NCBI GenBank assembly: GCA_017542475.1
Contig: JAFXXD010000002.1
Location: forward strand, 1-64,000
DNA from: Ruminococcus sp.
Lineage (GTDB): Bacteria; Bacillota; Clostridia; Oscillospirales; Ruminococcaceae
Direction of reading: 5' to 3'
Length of the DNA: 64,000 bases
Shown: in pieces, positions 51,488-60,300 of the stretch
Numbering within the stretch: the stretch's first letter is position 1
Layout of the letters: every line of letters starts with the position of its first letter
Translations under genes and position numbers: made by a program
Notes under the pieces: generated by a model
The model's input: only the letters and a program-made list of their open reading frames with translations
What the model was told of the DNA's origin: nothing
The model's database searches: none

Positions 51488-52285
51488 ATGAATAGTTTCA
51501 TGTCGTGGGTGGGAGGCAAGAAGTCTCTCCGTGACGAGATATTGATACGTTTTCCGCTTGACTATGAGCGGTATATTGAGGTTTTCGGCGGTGCAGGCTG
51601 GGTGTTGTTTCACAAAACGCCCGAAGCGTTCGAGGTTTTCAACGATGCAAACAGCAATCTTGTCAATCTCTATCGCTGTGTACGCAAGAATCCCCGAAAA
51701 CTCATTAAAAAGCTCATGTTTATGATAAATGCGCGTGATGACTTCCGCTGTATCGTTGAACAGCGCAGGAGAGGTCTTTTCGCCCGTTTCCGCGATTACG
51801 ACCGAGCCGCGAAGTTCTATTACCTCATACAGTACAGCTACGGTCATAAGACAGACCAGTACTGCTGCAAGCCTGTTTCGATGTGGAAGAAGTTTCCACT
51901 TATCGAACGAGCCGCGGCACGACTGCAAAGCGTAGCCATAGAGAACAGGGACTTCGAGGCGCTCATCAAGCTCTATGACAGACCGAACAGCTTCTTTTAT
52001 GAAACTGCAGGCACGTATGCAAGCCAAGGAACTAGCGAGTTTGCAAAGCTGTTTGATGAGGAAGAACAGCTCAGTCAGACGCTGATTTCGCTTAAATCAA
52101 AGGCTGATTTCGAGCAAAATAAGCTCGCCGAGGAATTAAAAGCTGAAATTGGTAACACGCCTTTCCGACTTGAAGAATATGATGATGTCCTTGTACGGAA
52201 GGTTGTTGAATGTGTAAAAGTGCTAAATATTGAGGAGATATCGGTTACTTTCAAGGGCGGGTACGAGATAAAGTCCAATTTATAG
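51488..52285 (+). pseudogene. Chimera of Dam-type adenine methylase N-half and serine-recombinase C-terminus
   Basis: 265 residues in one frame. Residues 1 to about 170 follow D12-class DNA adenine methylases (SWVGGKKSLRDEILIRFP, YIEVFGGAGWVLFHK, FNDANSNLVNLYRCVR, YDRPNSFFY). The catalytic DPPY that should come next is missing. From about residue 171 the sequence changes to EFAKLFDEEEQLSQTLISLK...EYDDVLVRKVVECVKVLN and EISVTFKGGYEI, the C-terminus of large serine recombinases. The methylase is therefore dead, and the recombinase that mobilised the element is reduced to its tail. This is best explained by one deletion joining the two genes. Confidence 0.82.
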
Positions 52286-52646
52286 GCTTGTTATAATTAT
52301 AAGCACTCGCCCTGAGGACAGGCATTGTTTTTAGAAGAAAAATCCAAATCTCAGCGAATACAGCTGCTTTTGATGCGATATGCCTACAAGAAGATTGGAT
52401 ACCACTAACAGGGCCAAAATAGCCAAATAAAAGATGTCAGTGCAGCGAAATATAGCTTGTCATATCGATATGAGTAGTACAAATACTTATTATTTATCAA
52501 AACGGTTGATTTTTTCTTTGGAATATAGTATAATAGAAAATGGATAAGTGTATTACTTTCTTCAATATAGCGTATAATTACAGTATTTAATATGATTTGT
52601 AAAAAATATAAAGAAATTATGATTGTATAGAAAAGGAGTTAATACT
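52286..52646. other. AT-rich gap after conjugative-element remnant
   Basis: 361 bases with no gene. A promoter lies at 52506-52534. The left part may contain the far end of the deleted element, but no inverted repeat or attachment site is visible. Confidence 0.5.
52506..52534 (+). promoter_or_regulatory. Promoter of AAA-ATPase/nuclease gene
   Basis: TTGATT 52506-52511, 17 bases, TATAAT 52529-52534. Confidence 0.75.
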
Positions 52647-54203
52647 ATGGGTATATACCTTAATCCTGATAATATAGATTTTCAGGAAGCTTTGAATTCA
52701 AGGATATATATTGATAAAACAGGATTAATGAAGTATACGAACAGTGTAATTAGAACGGAAGATAAATATATTTGCGTTAGCAGACCAAGAAGATTTGGAA
52801 AATCAATGGCGGCAAATATGCTTGTTGCTTATTATAGCAAAGGCTGTGACTCTAAAGAGATGTTCAGCAGTTATAATATTTCTAAAGATACATCATTTGA
52901 AAAGCACCTAAACAAATATAATGTGATTCATATTAACATGGTCAATTTTATAGATAGAAAGAAATCAATATCCGAATCACTTTTAAATCTGAATAATAAG
53001 ATTATTCGGGAACTAAAGAAGGAAAATGATAACGTTGACTGTTCAGACTGGAACGATTTGGTTTCTGTTTTGGGTGAAATATTCAATGAGAAACGTATTC
53101 CATTTGTATTTGTAATTGATGAATGGGATTGTGTTTTTAGAATGTTTAAGGATAGTAGCGCCGAACAAACAGAATATCTTGATTATCTTCGTAATCTTCT
53201 AAAGAACCAGAAATACGTTGCTCTGGCATATATGACAGGAATACTGCCAATAAAGAAATACGGTGAGCATTCAGCTCTTAATATGTTTACAGAGATTTCG
53301 ATGACAAATGCAGCTCCGATGCAAGAATTTACTGGCTTTACAGAGAAAGAAGTTTATTCTCTTTGTCAAGTGTATAAAAAGGATTTTAATGAGATTAAGC
53401 TATGGTATGACGGGTATAATGTTGATGGAATATCAATATACAATCCTAAATCAGTTGTAGAATGCATTTCAAGGGGAACATTCAGAAATTACTGGTCTTC
53501 AACAGAGACCTATGAAGCACTTCAAGTATACATTCAAATGAATTATGACGGGCTTCGTAAAAAAGTTGTTGATATGATAGGCGAAGAAAAAGTAAAAGTC
53601 AATATTGGAAAGTTTCAGAATGATATGACTACTTTTAATAGTGCTGATGATGTTATAACTCTTCTTGTGCATCTTGGATATCTTACCTACCATGAAAGCG
53701 AAGTTTGGATTCCTAATAGTGAGGTCAGACAGGAGTTTATTAATTCTATTGAGGATGGCGGTTGGGAGACCGTTATGAATGCAATACGTTCCTCGGACGA
53801 GTTGGTTGATGCAACGATCAATGGCGATGAAGAGAAAGTTGCTCAGATGATTGAAAAGGTTCACGATGAAAATGCTTCTATCCTAGGATATAATAATGAA
53901 ACATCGTTGAGCTGCGTCGTTTCGCTTGCTTACTATTCGGCAAGAAAAGAATATACAATTCACAGGGAACTTGCGACAGGAAAAGGTTTTGCTGATCTCG
54001 TTTTTATACCACGAAAGACATCTAATAAGCCTGCAATGGTCATAGAACTTAAGTGGGATAAGTCTGCTGATACTGCGATAGAGCAGATAAAACGCAAGCA
54101 ATATTCAGATAAGATTTCAGAATATGCTGGAGAAATTCTTCTTGTAGGCATAAACTATGATGTTGATAATAAAAAACACACTTGCATAATTCAAAATTTG
54201 TAA
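52647..54203 (+). CDS. AAA-ATPase-like/PD-(D/E)XK nuclease-like protein
   Basis: 518 residues from the ATG at 52647 (AAAGGAG upstream). The N-terminal AAA-ATPase-like domain has YIDKTGLMKYTN, a Walker A-like PRRFGKSMAANML and Walker B FVFVIDEWDCVF. The C-terminal part carries a PD-(D/E)XK core (GKGFADLVFIPRK...MVIELKWDKSADTAIEQI). The family is very common in gut anaerobes and mobile islands, and its role is not settled. Monocistronic with its own promoter. Confidence 0.9.
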   Translation: MGIYLNPDNIDFQEALNSRIYIDKTGLMKYTNSVIRTEDKYICVSRPRRFGKSMAANMLVAYYSKGCDSKEMFSSYNISKDTSFEKHLNKYNVIHINMVNFIDRKKSISESLLNLNNKIIRELKKENDNVDCSDWNDLVSVLGEIFNEKRIPFVFVIDEWDCVFRMFKDSSAEQTEYLDYLRNLLKNQKYVALAYMTGILPIKKYGEHSALNMFTEISMTNAAPMQEFTGFTEKEVYSLCQVYKKDFNEIKLWYDGYNVDGISIYNPKSVVECISRGTFRNYWSSTETYEALQVYIQMNYDGLRKKVVDMIGEEKVKVNIGKFQNDMTTFNSADDVITLLVHLGYLTYHESEVWIPNSEVRQEFINSIEDGGWETVMNAIRSSDELVDATINGDEEKVAQMIEKVHDENASILGYNNETSLSCVVSLAYYSARKEYTIHRELATGKGFADLVFIPRKTSNKPAMVIELKWDKSADTAIEQIKRKQYSDKISEYAGEILLVGINYDVDNKKHTCIIQNL

Positions 54204-54290
54204 TATATAAAACCATAAACATCTATAATTATTAAGAATGTTCCAACTTTAATATAAATCCGAAAAATGTATTATTAATAGGAGGCAAAT

Positions 54291-54914
54291 ATGAACATTA
54301 TAAATCCTTCTTTTTCCTTTAATGACAAGATTGATGGAACTGAAATATTAAAAAAAATTGAAAAAGCGGCTCGCATATGTTATAAGAGCGAAGATATGAT
54401 TACTGATGATTCTGCATATAGATTAATTAGTAATATTATAAAACGTGAGCATGAATCTGTCTTAGAACATGAGAAAATTACTGTTACCATTGTTTGTGAT
54501 AGAGGAATATCACATGAAATAGTTAGGCATAGGATTGCAAGTTATAGTCAGGAAAGTACAAGATATTGTAATTATACTGATGGTAAGTTTGGAAGTGAAC
54601 TTACTTTTATTAAACCTTGTTTCTGGAATGAATCAGATGAGAGATATCGGATTTGGTTTGAGCAAATGGAACAAATTGAAAAGAATTATTTCAGAATAAT
54701 AGAAATGGGGGCAACTCCACAGGAGGCAAGGAGCGTATTGCCTAATAGTTTAAAAACCGAGATTGTTGTAACAATGAATATTAGAGAATGGAGACACTTT
54801 TTCAAACTTAGGTGTTCAAAAGCTGCCCATCCTCAAATGAGAGAAATTGCTATAAACATGCTCGAGGAATTCAAACGTATTATCCCCATATTATTCGATG
54901 ATATCATTGAATAA
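54291..54914 (+). CDS. thyX: Flavin-dependent thymidylate synthase ThyX
   Basis: 207 residues. The ThyX motif RHRIASYSQESTRY (about 78-91) and the C-terminal FKLRCSKAAHPQMREIA are intact, with FAD/dUMP-binding residues in EHEKITVTIVCDRGISHEI. It makes dTMP from dUMP using FAD, NADPH and methylene-THF. It lies 29 bases ahead of a GNAT-methyltransferase fusion and in line with four further genes. It may serve as the cell's thymidylate synthase or supply a modified pyrimidine to this cluster; the sequence alone cannot tell. Confidence 0.93.
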   Translation: MNIINPSFSFNDKIDGTEILKKIEKAARICYKSEDMITDDSAYRLISNIIKREHESVLEHEKITVTIVCDRGISHEIVRHRIASYSQESTRYCNYTDGKFGSELTFIKPCFWNESDERYRIWFEQMEQIEKNYFRIIEMGATPQEARSVLPNSLKTEIVVTMNIREWRHFFKLRCSKAAHPQMREIAINMLEEFKRIIPILFDDIIE

Positions 54915-54943
54915 TCCACTTTCCTTTTATGGAGGTAGTTAAT

Positions 54944-56467
54944 ATGTCAATAGAATACCATTGGATGTGCGGTAATTTAGTAGAAGATGAATTATTATCA
55001 AAATGTTCCGATTTATATTCAACACAATACGGAAAATGGAGTGAAAGCTTTGGGAGTAAAGCAGGTGACAGTATTAAATTATCGGTTGATGCAATAAAAA
55101 GGTGGTTTGAAAACAATAATTCGGATTTATATTGGGCGTGTGATAAGGGCGTAATGATCGGGTACGCCATTGCTCTTAGAATTGTAACAAAGAACGGAAC
55201 AATTTCGTGGGTAACACAATTAGTGGTTCACGAGAATTATCGACATAGGAATATTGCGAAAACTATTTTACATTCTATATGGGGATTTTCAAATCATTTT
55301 GCATGGGGAATTGTCAGCGCTAATCCTTATGCAATTAGAGCTTTGGAGAAAACTACTAGAAGACGAAGTGACCCAATTAGAATTAAGCACAACATTAAGA
55401 AATTGCTCAATATTGGAATCGAGAACATTCCATATATTACAAGTGATACTGAATATGATATAAAAGATGGATTATCAGCGATAAATACTTGTTTCTATGT
55501 GGATCATTCCAATGTCGATGATATGATAGAAAGTGTGGTATCTGATACTGTTCCTTGGAAATTAGGAAGCCTTAAAGAAGGGTGGGAATGGATAGCGTTT
55601 ACATTTAATGATCAATTACCTTTCGAATTATCCGAAGAAGAGATTAATAACCTTCTTAATTCAAGCGATAAAGTTGTTCATACGGCTTATTCAAGAATGG
55701 CATTGACTCCCTCACAAAAATGGATGAATCATACGGTTAATAACGTGGATTACATTCTTGAAAACTATAATTCTGCTCCTAATGCTAAAATAATAGATTG
55801 GGGGTGTGGACAGGGAAGACACGCAATAGAATTTGCTAAAAGAGGATATAATGTAACCGCAATTGATTATATTGAAAAAAATATTGAAAACGCTTCAAAA
55901 AATGCGAATGATTCTTTAAAAATTACTTGGCTTTATGATGATTGCAGGAAAGTTGATTTACATCAACAATTCGATTTGGCGTTATGTTTATATGATGTAG
56001 TTGGAACATATACAGACGTTGAAAACAATTTATTAATACTAAAAAATATTTTTAATCATTTAAAAAAAGGGGGAGTTGCTTTTATTTCTGTAATGAATCG
56101 ACATCTAACAGAAGTGAATGCGAAGAATACTTTTATTCTGAAAGACGAACCTAACAAATTACTATCTCTTCAGCCAAGTCAAACAATGGAACAAACTGGA
56201 GATGTATTTAATCCAGATTATTATCTATTAGATACGGATACTGGCATTGTATACAGACGTGAACAATTCAGAACAGGACGTTCACTTCCTGTTGAATTAA
56301 TAGTAAGAGATAAACGTTTTTTTGATTATGAAATAGTCGGTTTATGTAAGTCGGTTGGGTTTATTGTAAATGAAGTAAGATTTGTTAATGCTGCAAGATG
56401 GGAGCAATCATTAAGTCCAATTGATCATAAAGCAAAAGAAATACTAATTAAGCTTTCTAGAGAATGA
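54944..56467 (+). CDS. GNAT acetyltransferase-SAM methyltransferase fusion
   Basis: 507 residues from the ATG at 54944, eight bases after GGAGG (an upstream ATG at 54929 overlaps that site). The N-terminal domain (about 1-180) is GNAT-like, with WVTQLVVHENYRHRNIAKTIL as acetyl-CoA-binding motif. The C-terminal domain (about 270-507) is a class I methyltransferase: IIDWGCGQGRHAIEFAKRGY as motif I, then LALCLYDVVGTY and LKKGGVAFISVM. The fusion is unusual and its substrate is unknown. Confidence 0.85.
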   Translation: MSIEYHWMCGNLVEDELLSKCSDLYSTQYGKWSESFGSKAGDSIKLSVDAIKRWFENNNSDLYWACDKGVMIGYAIALRIVTKNGTISWVTQLVVHENYRHRNIAKTILHSIWGFSNHFAWGIVSANPYAIRALEKTTRRRSDPIRIKHNIKKLLNIGIENIPYITSDTEYDIKDGLSAINTCFYVDHSNVDDMIESVVSDTVPWKLGSLKEGWEWIAFTFNDQLPFELSEEEINNLLNSSDKVVHTAYSRMALTPSQKWMNHTVNNVDYILENYNSAPNAKIIDWGCGQGRHAIEFAKRGYNVTAIDYIEKNIENASKNANDSLKITWLYDDCRKVDLHQQFDLALCLYDVVGTYTDVENNLLILKNIFNHLKKGGVAFISVMNRHLTEVNAKNTFILKDEPNKLLSLQPSQTMEQTGDVFNPDYYLLDTDTGIVYRREQFRTGRSLPVELIVRDKRFFDYEIVGLCKSVGFIVNEVRFVNAARWEQSLSPIDHKAKEILIKLSRE

Positions 56468-56530
56468 AGATGCAAATGGCTGCATTTATTGTTAAACTGT
56501 TCAATTTTGCTAACAGAAAGGAACATCGTA

Positions 56531-57463
56531 ATGGAGGACTTATATATTAATAGATGCAAAGCTTTTATCGATTTTATGCTTTCGCAACAGCAATGGTCTG
56601 GATTAACAAAATCAAATATAGATTCTTGGCTGAATAATTTTAAGGACTTAAATGTGTCCGAACAAGAATTGATTTATAAGTTATTAACAAATATTATATA
56701 TTTTTCCGAAAACGATGTTACCGAAACACTAAAGGAAGGAGTTTTTAACTGTTTATCCTACAATGAGATTCTAAAAGAACAAATTAACTCTGGTTTTTCT
56801 GTAACCGAGCATAATTTGCAATATACTCATAGAAAAAGGATTAATGAATCTTGTTTTGTTCCGTTGTTAGATAAAGACGCACCGCATGAAAGTGGTAATA
56901 ATATATGCCGAATATTGGTGCAACAAGGGATTGTTCCACAGGATAGATCCGTATTTATACATAAAGTTCCTAAATTACTTGTAGATAACCAGATAAAAAG
57001 AATAATTATAGTAGATGATTGTGTAGGTAGCGGAGACCAACTTAGAAGTTTTTGGGAAGAAACTAAAATCGAAGACAATGATGCAACATTATCTATTAAG
57101 GAATTATGCCAAAAACATGGTATTCAAGCATATTATTTAACCCTGTTTGGGTATAATAAGAGTATTGATAGGCTAAAAAAGGAATTTCCAGACCTAATTA
57201 TTCATTGTGTTCGTGAACTAAATGATAAACATAAAGTTTTCTCAGATTATTCTTACATATGGAAAGATAAATCTGAAAGGGATGAAGCTTTTAATCTAAT
57301 AGATTCACTTGCTAAAAATGCAGAGATACCTACATATGGGTATGCTTGCTTGGATTTTGCATTCATTATGCATAAAACGATTCCTGATTGGTCGTTACCG
57401 ATTTTTTGGATGGAAAGTAGTGAATGGATTTGTTTGTTGAGGAGGAAAAACTCAAATGGATAA
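56531..57463 (+). CDS. Phosphoribosyltransferase-like protein (PRTase-CE type)
   Basis: 310 residues from the ATG at 56531; an in-frame start at 56489 lies before the ribosome site and is rejected. The PRPP-loop-like RIIIVDDCVGSGDQLRSF (about 156-173) is preceded by a hydrophobic strand as in PRTases. The N-terminal about 110 residues are helical. It overlaps the ATPase gene by 8 bases. Such PRTase-like proteins have been noted beside ORC/CDC6-like ATPases in predicted conflict systems. Whether it binds PRPP or a nucleotide signal is unknown. Confidence 0.78.
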   Translation: MEDLYINRCKAFIDFMLSQQQWSGLTKSNIDSWLNNFKDLNVSEQELIYKLLTNIIYFSENDVTETLKEGVFNCLSYNEILKEQINSGFSVTEHNLQYTHRKRINESCFVPLLDKDAPHESGNNICRILVQQGIVPQDRSVFIHKVPKLLVDNQIKRIIIVDDCVGSGDQLRSFWEETKIEDNDATLSIKELCQKHGIQAYYLTLFGYNKSIDRLKKEFPDLIIHCVRELNDKHKVFSDYSYIWKDKSERDEAFNLIDSLAKNAEIPTYGYACLDFAFIMHKTIPDWSLPIFWMESSEWICLLRRKNSNG

Positions 57464-59381
57464 TCAATATAATCCTTTTAAAGAAAATAGAACAGAACAA
57501 ATGCGGGATTTGTGGAAGTACTATGTCCCTTTTTGTTGTATGGAAAGTGCTGGAAAACCATTAGTTGTAGAAGGCGGGCGCGGTAGTGGAAAGACGATGT
57601 TTTTTCAATGCAATTCATGGAGACAAAAAATACTCGAACTTAAAAAAAACAATCAATCTATAACGCTTTTTCTTGAAAATGAAGAATTTATTGGTATCTA
57701 TTATCGTGTTGATACCACATTTGTTTCTTCAATGCGAAATAGGGAAGAAGAAAATTGGAAAGGAATTTTTGAAACATATTTAGGAATATGTATAACACAA
57801 GAGATACTTGACTTGATAATTCAGTTGAGTGATTCGATGAATCTAGATTTTAAAAGATTATCAGATTTTTCATTGCGTTTTTCAAAAAAAATAAATCCAG
57901 GTAGTACTACAAATACTATCGAATCATTTCGAAATGATTGTGATACTTTTTTGGATGTAATTGAAGACAAAATAAATGGGGAAGCAAATTTAGAACATTT
58001 AAGACTTATCAATGTAAATCGGTATATTACGGATGTCTGCGCTGAAATTAGTAAAATACTAGGAAAAGAAAACCTGATTTTCAAAATATTCATTGATGAA
58101 TATGAGACGTTACAAGAATATCAACAGAGAATTGTTAATACTCTCATCAAGCATAGCACCCTTCCAGTTATTTTTAATATTGGATTGCGCCCGAAGGGGA
58201 TGAAGACTTCTGAAACTATTTCAGAAACAGAAACAATAGAAGCTCCACATGATTATGAATTGTTGTTAATTGGTTTTGAACAAAAGCAATATCCATACAT
58301 TATTAAATCGATTTGCAAAAAAAGAATTGCTCTTGGGAAAGAACAAGGTAGAATCCCAGCAAATGCTTCAGAAGACATTGAGTTTTACTTGAAATCATAT
58401 TCAATTGATTTTGAATTGGAAAAGATTTCTTCATCCAAAAATGTAATTTCTCATTTAGAAAAGTTAGAAAAGCTAATAAAAGAAAGAGCCATAGAAGAGG
58501 GTTGTACTAAAGTCGAAACGGATGAATACTGCCAGGTGCTGTGTCATAAAGCGCCCTTACTTAATTCAAGAGTGCATTATGCAATATTATGTAAGCGGAC
58601 GCCATACACTCCAAAACTTAAGGAGTTATATACATCGTATATAGCTAAGGATCGTAAATATGATGATTGGTTTCACAATAGAAAGAACGGCGCTATTTAC
58701 TTGCTATGTAAAGAATCAAAACGTGAAAAAATGTATTTTGGATTTGACGTTTTTTTGGCGCTTTCTTCTAATATAGTAAGATACTTTTTGGAGCTCTGTG
58801 AGCATTCGTTTAAATTTGCTTTTTTAAACTCTTGGGATTGGGATTCTCCAATCGCACCTGAAATTCAAACGGAAGCAGCCAAATATGTTAGTGAATATAA
58901 AATTACTGATATTGCTGGATATGAGCCTTACGGAAGAGAACTTCGTATATTTGTTCAGTATCTCGGACAAATATTTTACAGATTACACACGGTCGAAGAT
59001 AACACGCTTGGAGAACCTGAACCCAACCATTTCAACACTAAGGATTTATCAATGAAAGAAGGGACAAAAAAAATAATAGCATCTGCTATTATGTGGAATG
59101 TTCTTCAAGAAGGTGAAACAACCAAGAGAAAACGGTCTATGCTTTCTCCTGAAACAGTTGATTATTATTTGAACAAGATTTACGTTCCGTATTTTGGTAT
59201 TTCATATCGTAATCAAAGAAAAATAACGCTTTCAGTTGAAATATTAAATGGATTATTATCCGGGGATGAGGATGAAGCTCTAGGCGCATTTAGGAAATTC
59301 TTTAGAGAAAACAATTCGCCAAGTGATTATAAATATCAGCTTTCCCTTATTGACTTAGATACGGAGGAGAATGATGATTAA
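57456..59381 (+). CDS. ORC/CDC6-like P-loop ATPase
   Basis: 641 residues. Walker A GGRGSGKTMFF (40-50), Walker B FKIFIDEYETL (about 207-217), a sensor-like Asn in PVIFNIGLRPKG, then a large helical region with a winged-helix-like C-terminal part (SMLSPETVDYYLNKIYVPYFGISYRNQRKITLS). It overlaps both its neighbours, so the four genes 56.5-61.4 kb are translated as a unit. Likely the energy-using sensor or switch of the cluster. Family membership is inferred from motif spacing. Confidence 0.8.
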   Translation: MDNQYNPFKENRTEQMRDLWKYYVPFCCMESAGKPLVVEGGRGSGKTMFFQCNSWRQKILELKKNNQSITLFLENEEFIGIYYRVDTTFVSSMRNREEENWKGIFETYLGICITQEILDLIIQLSDSMNLDFKRLSDFSLRFSKKINPGSTTNTIESFRNDCDTFLDVIEDKINGEANLEHLRLINVNRYITDVCAEISKILGKENLIFKIFIDEYETLQEYQQRIVNTLIKHSTLPVIFNIGLRPKGMKTSETISETETIEAPHDYELLLIGFEQKQYPYIIKSICKKRIALGKEQGRIPANASEDIEFYLKSYSIDFELEKISSSKNVISHLEKLEKLIKERAIEEGCTKVETDEYCQVLCHKAPLLNSRVHYAILCKRTPYTPKLKELYTSYIAKDRKYDDWFHNRKNGAIYLLCKESKREKMYFGFDVFLALSSNIVRYFLELCEHSFKFAFLNSWDWDSPIAPEIQTEAAKYVSEYKITDIAGYEPYGRELRIFVQYLGQIFYRLHTVEDNTLGEPEPNHFNTKDLSMKEGTKKIIASAIMWNVLQEGETTKRKRSMLSPETVDYYLNKIYVPYFGISYRNQRKITLSVEILNGLLSGDEDEALGAFRKFFRENNSPSDYKYQLSLIDLDTEENDD

Positions 59382-60291
59382 GGAAGAATACAATTTTTCA
59401 GATATAGATGATTATTTATATAATAATATTGATATTCTCATAGCAGGATTTCCTGGATGTGAAGAACGAAGCAAGTTTTTTTCCGATTTATGGAATAAAA
59501 AGAACAAAGAAATTCTATATCTGAAAGTAGATGGCTCCGAAAAAGTTATATTAAGGTATTTGAAAAAAGACGGAACTGAAATAAATGACCAATGCGACCT
59601 TTGTGTCGAACTTCAAACTCGGTTGCGTTTCTTGGGTGTATCTGAAAAAAATGTTTTGCTTGATATTTCAAGTTTAGATAACGTTTTAATAATGTTTTTG
59701 ACAAAGCAGTTGCTTACAAAAGTGATACCAAAATTGTTATTTGCATCTTACATTAGGCCACAAAAATATAGCAGTGAGTCTGAAAACATGGGATATAAAC
59801 TCTGCCAACAGATTGGAGCTATTAACGCAGTACCAGGTTTTGCGAAAAGAGAAGCAGAGAAACAAACACTTTGTGCTTTCCTTGGATTTGAAGGAGTTCG
59901 ATTAAAAGGAATCCTTGAAACCGTACAGGGATTTGATAAACTGATTCCTATTGTTGCGTTCCCCTCTGGAAGTCCTCAGTGGTATAATATAACTATGTGG
60001 AACATTATGGATGTGTTGCAAAGCGAAGGCAAAAATACTTCTGTTTATAAATGTTATTCCGAAAGTATTTTTGATGCTGTTAAGCTTCTTGAGAAAACCA
60101 TTACTTCAGATGAAACTGTAATATTAGCTCCTCTTGGAACTCGTCCGCATTCTTTGGCATGTGCAATTTTTGCCTGCAAACATAAACGTACAAGAATACT
60201 GTATGATTTTGTTGTAGAAAATGACGACCGAGCAATTGGAATTGCAGAAATAAAAATATATCATCTTTCTTCGTTTATTATAGAACAATAG
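59371..60291 (+). CDS. Rossmann-like protein of unknown function in conflict cluster
   Basis: 306 residues; starts at tandem ATGs (59371, 59374) within the end of the ATPase gene. Alternating strands and helices: IDILIAGFPGCEERSKFF, NVLLDISSLDNVLIMFL, PIVAFPSGSPQWYNITMW, TVILAPLGTRPHSLACAIFA, TRILYDFVVENDDR. The APLGTRPHS turn after a strand recalls nucleotide- or ligand-binding Rossmann (CARF-like) folds. No known family can be named with confidence. Coupled to the methyltransferase gene by a nine-base gap. Confidence 0.7.
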   Translation: MMIKEEYNFSDIDDYLYNNIDILIAGFPGCEERSKFFSDLWNKKNKEILYLKVDGSEKVILRYLKKDGTEINDQCDLCVELQTRLRFLGVSEKNVLLDISSLDNVLIMFLTKQLLTKVIPKLLFASYIRPQKYSSESENMGYKLCQQIGAINAVPGFAKREAEKQTLCAFLGFEGVRLKGILETVQGFDKLIPIVAFPSGSPQWYNITMWNIMDVLQSEGKNTSVYKCYSESIFDAVKLLEKTITSDETVILAPLGTRPHSLACAIFACKHKRTRILYDFVVENDDRAIGIAEIKIYHLSSFIIEQ

Positions 60292-60300
60292 GAGTGGAAA

